Assembly (NCBI RefSeq): GCF_019166065.1
Contig: NZ_JAHTBN010000006.1
Span: 167,280 to 231,279 of the forward strand
DNA from: Candidimonas humi
GTDB taxonomy: Bacteria; Pseudomonadota; Gammaproteobacteria; Burkholderiales; Burkholderiaceae_B
DNA length: 64,000 nucleotides
Direction of reading: 5' to 3'
Shown: positions 17,237 through 25,540 of the stretch, piece by piece
How the letters are laid out: every line of letters begins with the position of its first letter
How positions within the stretch are numbered: position 1 is the stretch's first letter
The notes under the pieces: model-generated
What the model saw: the letters and a program-made list of their open reading frames with translations, nothing else
Databases searched by the model: none
What the model was told of the DNA's origin: nothing
Translations under genes and position numbers: made by a program

Positions 17237-18562
17237 ATGAGCAGCCCGACTCCCCTTCCCGACATGTCGCATATGTGGATGCCGTTCACGGCAAACCGCC
17301 AGTTCAAGGAACAACCCCGCCTGCTGGCCAAGGCCAAAGGCATGTACTACACCTCGCACGACGGGCGCCGCATCCTGGACGGCACTTCGGGCCTGTGGTG
17401 CGTGAACGCCGGACACGGGCGCGAGGAAATCGTCGAGGCCATCGCGCGCCAGGCGGCCGAGCTGGACTACGCGCCCAGCTTCCAGATCGGACACCCCGAC
17501 TCGTTTCGCGCCGCCAGCGCCGTGGCCGAGATCATGCCCGCCGGGCTGGACCGCATCTTCTTCACCAATTCGGGCTCTGAATCCGTCGACACCGCGCTGA
17601 AGATCGCGCTGGCCTATCACCGCGCCCGCGGCGAAGGGCAGCGCACGCGGCTCATCGGCCGCGAACGCGGCTACCACGGCGTGGGATTCGGCGGCATTTC
17701 GGTAGGCGGCATCGCCCCCAATCGCAAGGCCTTTTCGGGCGCACTGCTGCCCAGCGTGGATCACCTGCCCCATACCCACGACCTGGCCCACAACGCCAAT
17801 TCGCGCGGCCAGCCCGAATGGGGCGCGCACCTGGCCGACGAGCTCGAACGCCTGGTCGCGCTGCACGACGCCTCGACCATCGCCGCCGTCATCGTCGAAC
17901 CCATGGCGGGGTCTACAGGCGTGCTGATTCCCCCCAAGGGGTACCTGGAACGGCTGCGGGCCATCACCGAAAAATACGGCATCCTGCTGATCTTCGACGA
18001 AGTCATCTGCGCCTACGGGCGCCTGGGCGCGGCCACGGCCAGCGAGCGGTTCTCGGTGACGCCCGATATCATCACCATGGCCAAAGGCATCAGCAACGCC
18101 AGCGTCCCGGCCGGCGCGGTCGCCGTCAAGCGCGGGGTTCACGACACGATCGTGGACGCCACGGCCAGCGGCATCGAGTTCTTCCACGGCTACACCTACT
18201 CGGGCCACCCGCTGGCCACCGCGGCCATCCTGGCCACGCTGGACATCTACAAGCGCGAACAACTCTTCAAGCGCGCCGCGGGCCTGTCCGACGCCTTCGA
18301 GCGCGCCGCCCACCAGTTGGAAAGCGCGAACCACGTGCTCGACGTGCGCAATCTCGGCCTGGTCGCCGGCATCGAACTGCGGCCGCGCGACGGGGCGCCG
18401 GGCGCCCGCGCAGCCGAGGTGTTCCGCCACTGCTTCGACAAGGGCGTGATGCTGCGCTATACCGGCGATACCCTGGCGATCTCGCCGCCGCTGATCATCG
18501 AGGAAAGCCAGATCGCCGAAATCTTCGACGCGATCGGACAGGCGCTGCGGACGGTGCAGTAA
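17237..18562 (+). CDS. Omega-amino acid (beta-alanine/taurine-like) pyruvate aminotransferase
   Basis: A 441-residue class III PLP aminotransferase. The N-terminus MWMPFTANRQFK is typical of the beta-alanine:pyruvate group. FFTNSGSESVDTALKIAL (about residue 112), ERGYHGVGFGGISVGG, LLIFDEVICAYGRLG (about 255) and the lysine in ITMAKGISNASVPAGAV (about 285) give the cofactor site. It moves the amino group of an omega-amino acid to pyruvate. The divergent MocR gene suggests substrate-responsive induction, as for taurine or GABA transaminases; the actual amine is unknown. Confidence 0.88.
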   Translation: MSSPTPLPDMSHMWMPFTANRQFKEQPRLLAKAKGMYYTSHDGRRILDGTSGLWCVNAGHGREEIVEAIARQAAELDYAPSFQIGHPDSFRAASAVAEIMPAGLDRIFFTNSGSESVDTALKIALAYHRARGEGQRTRLIGRERGYHGVGFGGISVGGIAPNRKAFSGALLPSVDHLPHTHDLAHNANSRGQPEWGAHLADELERLVALHDASTIAAVIVEPMAGSTGVLIPPKGYLERLRAITEKYGILLIFDEVICAYGRLGAATASERFSVTPDIITMAKGISNASVPAGAVAVKRGVHDTIVDATASGIEFFHGYTYSGHPLATAAILATLDIYKREQLFKRAAGLSDAFERAAHQLESANHVLDVRNLGLVAGIELRPRDGAPGARAAEVFRHCFDKGVMLRYTGDTLAISPPLIIEESQIAEIFDAIGQALRTVQ

Positions 18563-18674
18563 GCAGGCCCGCGACCAGGCAAGCGGCGGCGGACCTGCGC
18601 CGCCGGCTTGCGCGAAGCAGCGCCCCGCATATATCCGCGGCGGCGGCAGGCCGATAGGTTTACGCGGCGGCGAC

Positions 18675-18702
18675 GCTTCGGGCTCTAGGCTTCGGGCTCT
18701 AG
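18675..18702. repeat. 14-bp tandem repeat
   Basis: Two perfect copies of GCTTCGGGCTCTAG, followed by degenerate copies up to about 18722. They lie in the short gap downstream of the flavoprotein gene. No T-run is present and no function is apparent. Confidence 0.8.
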
Positions 18703-18719
18703 GCTTTGAGCTTCAGGCT

Positions 18720-19991
18720 TCAGGACAGTATGTCGGACCAGATGGCGCGGGCCCAGCTCGCGCCGTCGCGCGCCTCGCGCGCACTGGGTTCGCGCGACAC
18801 GCCCCCCGACCCCGGCACAGTAAGCATGGTGCGCTGCTGCGCATCGTAGCGATGCACTGTCGCCACATGCATGGCCAGTTCGGGGTTCAGGAAGCTGTAG
18901 CAGGTGTTGGCATAGGTCGGCCCGGCGTCCACCGGCCGGCCTGCCTGCAGCGCGATGATGGCCGCCGCGCAGGTCTTGCCGTGCTGGCTCGCCATATGCC
19001 CCGACTTGGGCATGATAGGCGCGATCTGTATGGCGTCGCCCAGCACATGCACGCCCGGCGCGACGATAGACTCGAAAGTCAGGAAATCCACCTCGCACCA
19101 GCGGCCGTTGGCAGTGGCCAGCCCCGCCGCCACCGCCACGTCGCCCGCCCGCATGGGCGGAATCAGGTTCACGACGTCGGCCGTCTCGCGCTCGCCGAAC
19201 TCGAAGATCAGGGCGTTTTCTGCCGGATCCACGTCCACCGCCTTGAATTCCGGCGTGTATTCGACCGTGCCGGGATAGAGTTCCCGCCAGGCCCGCTTGA
19301 ACTGCGCGCTTTCCGAGGTGACATCCGAGTTCGCATCGAAAACATGGACCTTGGCGCGAGGCTTGTGCTTTTTGAAATACGACGCAACCAGGCAGGCCCG
19401 CTCGTAGGGCGCAGGCGGGCAGCGATAAGGCGCCTCGGGGATGGCAATGATGTAGCGGCCGCCGTCCGGCATGGCCTGCAATTGCGCACGCAGCGCCGCC
19501 ACCTGCGCGCCACCGCGCCATGCGTGCAGGATGCGCTCGCGGGCGCGAGCATCGGCCATGCCCGGGATGTGGTCCCACATGAAATCTATGCCCGGCGACA
19601 GCACCATGCGGTCGTAGTCGATGACGGCGCCGCTTTCGAGGCGCGCGCGGCGCGCGGGCACGTCGATGTCCCGCACCCGGTCGCGCACGATGCGCACGCC
19701 GTCGCGCGCTTGCAGCGCGGCATAGGACAGCGTGATGTCGGCCATGTCCCAGGCCCCGGCCAGCACCAGGTTGGACATGGGCGCGGAAGCGAATTCGGCC
19801 TGCGGCTCGACCAGCGTGACCCGCAGGCGGCCGCCGCTCCACATGCGCAGATAGCGCGCAGCCGTGGCGCCGCCATAGCCGCCGCCGACCACCAGTATGT
19901 GTCCATCGCTGCTGCCGGCCGCCCGCGCCAGGCCCGGCGCGGCCAATATGGCGCAGGCGCCCGCGCCGCGCAGAAATTCGCGCCGCTTCAT
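18720..19991 (-). CDS. FccB/SoxF-like sulfide dehydrogenase flavoprotein
   Basis: A 423-residue flavoprotein with a twin-arginine type signal (KRREFLRGAG, cleavage near LARA). The FAD motif VVGGGYGGATAARYL follows. The redox-active cysteines of the family are recognisable in PYRCPPAPYERA and ANTCYSFLN. However, the position of the covalent flavin cysteine (TCYLSN in Allochromatium FccB) reads ASAPMSN here, so flavin attachment by that thioether is not expected. With the small cytochrome just upstream it should form a periplasmic sulfide:cytochrome c reductase-like complex. The start is one of two adjacent ATGs after GGAGG. Confidence 0.82.
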   Translation of the reverse strand: MKRREFLRGAGACAILAAPGLARAAGSSDGHILVVGGGYGGATAARYLRMWSGGRLRVTLVEPQAEFASAPMSNLVLAGAWDMADITLSYAALQARDGVRIVRDRVRDIDVPARRARLESGAVIDYDRMVLSPGIDFMWDHIPGMADARARERILHAWRGGAQVAALRAQLQAMPDGGRYIIAIPEAPYRCPPAPYERACLVASYFKKHKPRAKVHVFDANSDVTSESAQFKRAWRELYPGTVEYTPEFKAVDVDPAENALIFEFGERETADVVNLIPPMRAGDVAVAAGLATANGRWCEVDFLTFESIVAPGVHVLGDAIQIAPIMPKSGHMASQHGKTCAAAIIALQAGRPVDAGPTYANTCYSFLNPELAMHVATVHRYDAQQRTMLTVPGSGGVSREPSAREARDGASWARAIWSDILS

Positions 19992-20359
19992 CATGGCGCC
20001 TCCGGTTTCAGTCCGGCGTACCACTGCGCGATCAGGGCCAGCGTACGCGCGTCGTATCCGCGGGCAATCTGCCCCATGAGCTCACCGGTCCCGGCGTGCG
20101 CCGCATAATCGCGCATGGCTCGCTCGATGCGATCGGCCGGCATGCCCGCCAGGCGCGGGATCCGCGACCCCGGCACCGGCCGCGCCGCGCCATGGCAAGT
20201 CACGCATGTGGCTGCTCGCAGCGCCCCGGTCGACGGCATATCGATACCGTCGGCAGTCGACGCCGCGCCCTCTGCCCAAGCCGAGGCGGCCAGGGCCATC
20301 CCCAGCAGCGCGGCCCCGGCTACGCGCAACGGTTTACGAGCAGGCGTTCGGCTCTGCAT
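19991..20359 (-). CDS. Small periplasmic monohaem cytochrome c (FccA/SoxE-like partner)
   Basis: A 122-residue protein with a signal peptide (about residues 1-28, ending ASAWAEG) and one haem site CVTCHG near residue 50. Family-like spacing follows: RIPRLAGMPADRIERAM and ELMGQIARGYD supplying the Met ligand. GGAGG lies directly upstream of the ATG. The start codon sits inside the last 40 bases of mobA in another frame, and the stop overlaps the flavoprotein start, so the three genes are tightly coupled. It probably accepts electrons from the flavoprotein. Confidence 0.82.
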   Translation of the reverse strand: MQSRTPARKPLRVAGAALLGMALAASAWAEGAASTADGIDMPSTGALRAATCVTCHGAARPVPGSRIPRLAGMPADRIERAMRDYAAHAGTGELMGQIARGYDARTLALIAQWYAGLKPEAP

Positions 20360-20943
20360 AGGTCCTCCGGCGTATTGATATTCAGGAACAGGCCCTCGCG
20401 TTCGGGGAAGTCCACGACGACAGAGCCTTGCCGGGCCTGCCATTGCTGCACCTTGCGCCCGCCGCCGCGCAGGAAGCCGCGCAAGCTGTCGAGCAGGTCC
20501 CGGTGCAGCAGCATGCACAGCGGCTGCGGGCCGCCGCAGCTCGCATGGGCGAGCCGCGCGGCGGGCGCGTCCGCCACAGCCTGCGCCAGGCCCGAGGCCA
20601 GGTCGGGCGGCAGCAGCGGCACGTCCACGGGCAGCACCAGCAGCCAAGGGGTATCGATGCGCTCCAGCGCGCCGGCCACGCCCGCCAGGGGCCCGGGCTG
20701 GGCTCCGAATTCCGGTCCGTCGGCAAGCACGGCGCCGTAGCGCGCGTAGTCCGATGCATGCCGGTTGGCGCTGATCCAGACCGCCTCGACCCTGGGCCGC
20801 AAATAACGGCAGGCATGCTCCACGAGAGGCATTCCGCCGAGCTCCAGCAAGCCCTTGTCCACGGGCTCGGCGCCGGGAGCGCGCATCCGGCTCGCCTGGC
20901 CTCCGGCCAGCACCAGGCCGCTGGTCGCTGCGCCGGACTTCAT
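20320..20943 (-). CDS. mobA: Molybdenum cofactor guanylyltransferase
   Basis: A 207-residue nucleotidyltransferase. The GTP-binding [12 protein letters not shown] is near residue 10, [16 protein letters not shown] near 30, and the metal-binding [10 protein letters not shown] near 108. It attaches GMP to Mo-molybdopterin to give the MGD cofactor used by DMSO-reductase-family enzymes such as the FdsA formate dehydrogenase nearby. Its ATG overlaps the moaA stop (ATGA), and GGAGG abuts the start. The 3' end overlaps the following cytochrome gene by 40 bases. Confidence 0.9.
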   Translation of the reverse strand: MKSGAATSGLVLAGGQASRMRAPGAEPVDKGLLELGGMPLVEHACRYLRPRVEAVWISANRHASDYARYGAVLADGPEFGAQPGPLAGVAGALERIDTPWLLVLPVDVPLLPPDLASGLAQAVADAPAARLAHASCGGPQPLCMLLHRDLLDSLRGFLRGGGRKVQQWQARQGSVVVDFPEREGLFLNINTPEDLCRAERLLVNRCA

Positions 20944-22028
20944 CCTCCGATGTAGCTCATTTCGATTTTCTTGTGCTGCGCAGCCGCACTGCCGCGCAAC
21001 TCGGAATAGTGGTCGTCGCGCCCACGCCAGATGGCCGCGATGCGCTGCGCGAGTTGTTCGTCGGTGGCGCCGCTGCGCAGCAGCGCGCGCAGGTCGTGCC
21101 CCTGCGACGCGAACAGGCACAGGAACAGCTTGCCCTCGGGCGAAAGACGCACGCGGGTACAGTCGCCGCAGAACGGCTGCGACACGCTGGTGATGATACC
21201 GATCTCGCCCGCGCCGTCGGCATAGCGCCAGCGTCCGGCCACCTCGCCGCGATAGCCGCTGGCCACGGGTTCGAGGGGAAACTCGGCGCCGATGGCGCGC
21301 AGGATTTCGGCGCCCGTCATGACTTCTTTCATGTTCCAGCCATTGGTGCCGCCCACGTCCATGAATTCGATGAAACGCAGCACATGCCCCGAATGGCGGA
21401 AGTGGCGCGCCATGGGCACTACCTGCCCATGGTTCACACCCTTGCGCACCACCATATTGATCTTGACCGGCGCCAGCCCGACCCGCGCCGCCTCGTCGAT
21501 GCCGCGCAATATGGTCTTGACGCTGACCTGGCTGTCGCTCATGCGCTCGAACATTTCATCGTCGAGCGCGTCCAGGCTGACGGTGACCCGGCTGAGCCCC
21601 GCGTCTTTCAGGGCTTGCGCCTTCTTGGCCAGCAGCGTGCCGTTGGTGGTGAGGGTGATGTCCACCGGCCGGCCCTCGGGCGTGCGCAATGGCGCCAGCA
21701 TCGCGACCAGGATCTCGAGGTTCTTGCGTACCAGGGGCTCGCCGCCGGTCAGGCGGATCTTGCGTACGCCCAGGTCGACGCCGATGGAGGCCACGCGCGC
21801 GATCTCCTCGAAGGTAAGCAAGGCCGCGTGCGGCATGAAGCTGTAATTGCCGTCGAAGATCTCGCGCGGCATACAGTATGTGCAGCGGAAATTGCAGCGG
21901 TCCGTGACCGAGATGCGCAAGTCGCGCAAAGGCCTGCGGCGCGTATCGAGCAAAGCCTCTCCCGGCGGCGCGCCGGCCGCGCGCCGCAAGGACTCGCGAT
22001 GTTCTGTGAGGGAAACGACTTTGCTCAA
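20940..22028 (-). CDS. moaA: GTP 3',8-cyclase (molybdopterin biosynthesis)
   Basis: A 362-residue radical SAM enzyme. The first cluster motif [10 protein letters not shown] is near residue 43 and the SAM-binding [11 protein letters not shown] near 95. A C-terminal second iron-sulfur motif [19 protein letters not shown] follows. The usual C-terminal Gly-Gly is present (YIGG). It converts GTP to the cyclic pyranopterin precursor with MoaC. The TTG start has GGAGAA upstream. It begins a polycistron with mobA and the sulfide dehydrogenase-like genes. Confidence 0.94.
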   Translation of the reverse strand: MSKVVSLTEHRESLRRAAGAPPGEALLDTRRRPLRDLRISVTDRCNFRCTYCMPREIFDGNYSFMPHAALLTFEEIARVASIGVDLGVRKIRLTGGEPLVRKNLEILVAMLAPLRTPEGRPVDITLTTNGTLLAKKAQALKDAGLSRVTVSLDALDDEMFERMSDSQVSVKTILRGIDEAARVGLAPVKINMVVRKGVNHGQVVPMARHFRHSGHVLRFIEFMDVGGTNGWNMKEVMTGAEILRAIGAEFPLEPVASGYRGEVAGRWRYADGAGEIGIITSVSQPFCGDCTRVRLSPEGKLFLCLFASQGHDLRALLRSGATDEQLAQRIAAIWRGRDDHYSELRGSAAAQHKKIEMSYIGG

Positions 22029-22182
22029 CTATGTATTCTCCTGTCGCTGCGCGGCCTGCTTCATCGAGGCGGGGCGCGCGCCTTCCGGGCCGACACGACT
22101 GCCTGGCTGCGTTCCTGCCGCTGCGCGATACCCTTCGCAAGAAAGGGAGCGCAACCTCCGGTCGACCGCGCTCATGCGACTA

Positions 22183-23304
22183 TCATAAACCACTTGTAGC
22201 AGGCTTTTTCAGGGCCGCCCAGGATTCGCCCAGCGCCTCTTCCAGGGTCTGGACTTGCCCCATCAGCGTCGAATCGTAGCCTACCAGCTCGGCGACATAT
22301 TGCTGGTACTCAGGGCCGCACATCAGGCTCAACAGGCGCTCCATGGCCGGAGTGCCGAGGCTGTCGCGATGCACGGCAAAGAAGTAGCGCTCCCTGACCA
22401 GCGGAATGAACGCCAGGCCGCAGCGCCAGGCCGCAGTTTCCACGCCTATGCCCACATCGGCCATGCCGCTGGCGATGTGCGCCGCAATCGCCATGTGCGT
22501 GAATTCGCTGCTGTCGTAGCCCTGGATCTGCGAGGGCTCGATGCCCAGCCGCGCAAGCATCAGGCCCACCAAATAGCGCGTGCTGGAGCCGATCTGGCGA
22601 TTGACGAAACGCACATCCGGATTGAGCAGGTCGGCGACGCTGCGTATGTGCTTGGGATTGTCGGGCTGCACGAACAAGCCGGTATTGCGCACCGCCAGAT
22701 GGACCAGGCAATGCCTGGAAGAATCCAGCCACTGGCTGTAGCGCTGCAGGATCGGCAACTCGAAATCGCCCACCGGCAACTGGAAGCCGGCCAGATCGCA
22801 TTCGCGCCGGTCGAGCGAGGCCAGGGCCTCTATGGCCGTGCGGTAGCGCAATTCCAGGGGCGACATGTGCATGCCATTGGCCAGGCGCATCAAGCCCTCG
22901 ACCGCGAAACCGTGGCTGGCATGCAAGCGCAGATGCGGCTGGTTCTCGGGATAGAGCCGCCCGAGCTCTTCCTCGAGTTCCGAGGCCATGCTTTCCAGCG
23001 TAGGCATGAGGCGCGCATCGACGCGGCGATTGGCCCACAGCAGGCGCTGGCCGAACGATGTCAGGCGCGTGCCCTGGCGCCGGTGGGTCTCGAGCAGCTC
23101 GGCGCCGAATTCCTGCTCGGCCTTGCGCAATATGCCCCATGCATGGCGATAGGACAGCCCGCAGGCCTTGCAGGCGCCGGCGATATGGCCCATGGTGTCG
23201 ATGGCGGCAAGCAGCCGCAGCACCTCGCCGAGAGCCAGGATTTCGCCCGTGGGCTTTTCCAGCAGCCACTCCGAATTCAGTCGTGCCTTGAATTTATATG
23301 TCAT
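22183..23304 (-). CDS. ModE-like HTH regulator with periplasmic-binding-like domain (FdsR-like)
   Basis: A 373-residue protein. The N-terminal helix-turn-helix of ModE/LysR type (about residues 25-85, ACKACGLSYRHAWGILRKAE) is joined to a substrate-binding-like domain of the kind found in molybdate or formate regulators (about 125-340). It is divergent from the fds operon across 130 nt of AT-rich DNA. By position and architecture it corresponds to the FdsR regulators of formate dehydrogenase operons in Cupriavidus relatives. The ligand (formate, molybdate or other) cannot be told from sequence. Confidence 0.82.
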   Translation of the reverse strand: MTYKFKARLNSEWLLEKPTGEILALGEVLRLLAAIDTMGHIAGACKACGLSYRHAWGILRKAEQEFGAELLETHRRQGTRLTSFGQRLLWANRRVDARLMPTLESMASELEEELGRLYPENQPHLRLHASHGFAVEGLMRLANGMHMSPLELRYRTAIEALASLDRRECDLAGFQLPVGDFELPILQRYSQWLDSSRHCLVHLAVRNTGLFVQPDNPKHIRSVADLLNPDVRFVNRQIGSSTRYLVGLMLARLGIEPSQIQGYDSSEFTHMAIAAHIASGMADVGIGVETAAWRCGLAFIPLVRERYFFAVHRDSLGTPAMERLLSLMCGPEYQQYVAELVGYDSTLMGQVQTLEEALGESWAALKKPATSGL

Positions 23305-23434
23305 TTATTTCCTATTGAAAAAGCACACGGTCAGAGTAGGATTAGCGCAAATACACAATTCTAATATGCAATCAATAACATAATAAACGGGCTTTTCACA
23401 ACCCGGCCGATATCACCATATCGAGGACAAGGTC

Positions 23435-23941
23435 ATGCACACTACTCCCGACCATTCCATGGCGGAGCCGCCCGAAGACACCGTGCGGCGAGTCGCGCTG
23501 CAGGCGTTGCAGCGCTACGAAGGCCAGCAGGGCAATCTGCTGCCGGTGCTGCATGCCGTCCAGGAAATGCTGGGCTACATACCGGCCGCCGCCGTGCCCG
23601 TGCTGGCCGAAGCCATGCAGCTCTCGCGCGCGGAAATCCACGGCGTCATCAGCTTCTATGCCCACCTGCGCGACAAGCCGGCCGGCAAGGTCGTGCTCGA
23701 GATCTGCCGCGCCGAGGCCTGTCAGGCCATGGGCGGCGAACGCCTGGCCGAACATGCGCGCCACAGCCTGGGCTGCGACTTCCATGCCACCACGGCCGAC
23801 GGCCGGGTCACGCTCGAACCCGTGTACTGCCTGGGCCTGTGCGCCCAGTCGCCCTCGGTGATGATAGATGGCCGGCCGCATGCCCGCATGACGGCCGACA
23901 AGCTCGACGCACTGCTGCGCGAAAAGGGGGTACGGCCATGA
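23435..23941 (+). CDS. fdsG: NAD-dependent formate dehydrogenase gamma subunit
   Basis: A 168-residue NuoE-like thioredoxin-fold [2Fe-2S] protein. Ligand cysteines appear as CRAEACQAMGG (about residue 90) and CLGLCAQSP (about 131). It relays electrons between FdsA and FdsB in the soluble formate dehydrogenase. The stop overlaps the fdsB start by four bases (ATGA). Confidence 0.93.
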   Translation: MHTTPDHSMAEPPEDTVRRVALQALQRYEGQQGNLLPVLHAVQEMLGYIPAAAVPVLAEAMQLSRAEIHGVISFYAHLRDKPAGKVVLEICRAEACQAMGGERLAEHARHSLGCDFHATTADGRVTLEPVYCLGLCAQSPSVMIDGRPHARMTADKLDALLREKGVRP

Positions 23942-25509
23942 CTTCCCCCGTCCGTATCTATGTGCCGCGCGATACCGCCGCGCTGGCGGTGGGCGCCGAC
24001 GACGTAGTCGAGGCCATCGCGCACGAAGCCGCGGCGCGCGGCGCCGATGTCCAGATCGTGCGCAACGGTTCGCGCGGCCTGCTCTGGCTCGAACCGCTGG
24101 TTGAAATCGAAACTCCCGCGGGGCGCTGCGCCTACGGTCCGGTGGCTGCCGGCGACGTAGGCAAGCTGTTCGAGGCCGGCTGGCTTGAAGGCAAGCCGCA
24201 TCCGCTCGCCCATGGCCTGACCGAAGACATCCCCTACCTGAAAAAACAGGAACGCCTGACCTTCGCGCGCGTCGGCATCACCGATCCGCTGAGCCTCGCC
24301 GACTATCGCGCCCACGGCGGGCTGGCCGGCTTCGAGCGCGCCCTGGGCATGCAGCCGGCGGACATCGTCGAAGAGGTCGTGCAGTCCGGCCTGCGCGGCC
24401 GCGGCGGCGCGGCTTTTCCCACAGGCATCAAATGGAAGACGGTGCTCGCCACCGAGGCGCCGCAGAAATACATAGTCTGCAATGCCGACGAAGGCGACTC
24501 GGGCACCTTCTCCGATCGCATGCTGATGGAAGGCGATCCCTACGCGCTGATCGAGGGCATGGCCATCGCCGGCATGGCCACCGGCGCCACCTATGGCTAT
24601 ATCTACGTGCGTTCCGAATACCCGTATGCCATCGCCACGCTGCAGCAGGCCATCGCCGCAGCGCGCGCCGAGGGCTGGCTGGGCGCCGACATCCGCGGCA
24701 GCGGCCGCGCCTTCGACCTCGAAGTGCGCAAGGCGGCCGGCGCCTATATCTGCGGCGAAGAAACCTCGCTGCTGGAAAGTCTCGAAGGCAAGCGCGCCGT
24801 AGTGCGCGCCAAGCCGCCGCTGCCGGCCGTCAAGGGCTTGTTCGGCAAGCCCACGGTCATCAACAACGTGATCTCGCTCGCCTCGGTGCCCATCATCCTG
24901 GCGCGCGGCGCGGCGTTCTATCGCGACTACGGCATGGGCCGCTCGCGCGGCACCCTGCCCTTCCAGCTTGCGGGCAACATCAAGCACGGCGGCCTGGTCG
25001 AAAAGGCCTTCGGGCTCAGCCTGCGCGAGCTGCTCTACGATTTCGGCGGCGGCAGCGCCTCGGGGCGCCCGCTGCGCGCGGTGCAGGTCGGCGGCCCGCT
25101 GGGCGCCTACCTGCCCGAATCGCAATGGGACGTGCCGCTGGACTACGAAGCCTACATAGGCATCTCGGCCATGCTGGGCCACGGAGGCCTGGTCGCCTTC
25201 GACGACACCGTCGACATGGCGCACATGGCCCGCTACGCCATGGAATTCTGTGCCATCGAATCCTGCGGCAAGTGCACCCCCTGTCGGATCGGCGCCGTGC
25301 GCGGCGCCGAAGTGGTCGACCGCATCATCCGCAACGAACAGCGCGAACAACAGGTAGAACTGCTGCGCGACCTGTGCGACACCATGCTGGGCGGCTCGCT
25401 CTGTGCGCTGGGCGGCATGACGCCCTATCCCGTGCTGTCGGCGCTGGAACACTTCCCCGAAGACTTCGGCCTGCCGTCTCCCGGCATTTCCACCCGCAAG
25501 GCCGCTTAG
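23938..25509 (+). CDS. fdsB: NAD-dependent formate dehydrogenase beta subunit (diaphorase)
   Basis: A 523-residue NuoF-like subunit. An N-terminal thioredoxin-like region (about residues 1-90) is followed by the FMN/NADH domain with GLRGRGGAAFPTGIKW (about 150) and EETSLLESLEGKRA. A C-terminal SCGKCTPCRIG (about 440) binds a [4Fe-4S] cluster. It hands formate-derived electrons to NAD. The start is set by the ATGA overlap with fdsG; an in-frame upstream extension is not supported. Confidence 0.95.
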   Translation: MTSPVRIYVPRDTAALAVGADDVVEAIAHEAAARGADVQIVRNGSRGLLWLEPLVEIETPAGRCAYGPVAAGDVGKLFEAGWLEGKPHPLAHGLTEDIPYLKKQERLTFARVGITDPLSLADYRAHGGLAGFERALGMQPADIVEEVVQSGLRGRGGAAFPTGIKWKTVLATEAPQKYIVCNADEGDSGTFSDRMLMEGDPYALIEGMAIAGMATGATYGYIYVRSEYPYAIATLQQAIAAARAEGWLGADIRGSGRAFDLEVRKAAGAYICGEETSLLESLEGKRAVVRAKPPLPAVKGLFGKPTVINNVISLASVPIILARGAAFYRDYGMGRSRGTLPFQLAGNIKHGGLVEKAFGLSLRELLYDFGGGSASGRPLRAVQVGGPLGAYLPESQWDVPLDYEAYIGISAMLGHGGLVAFDDTVDMAHMARYAMEFCAIESCGKCTPCRIGAVRGAEVVDRIIRNEQREQQVELLRDLCDTMLGGSLCALGGMTPYPVLSALEHFPEDFGLPSPGISTRKAA

Positions 25510-25540
25510 GGCCTGCTCACACTAAATACCTGGAGCCGCC

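Noticed and set aside
16241..18430. A 729-codon minus-strand frame covering the aminotransferase and its regulator's promoter
   Set aside because: It crosses two real genes and the divergent promoter, and has no motifs.
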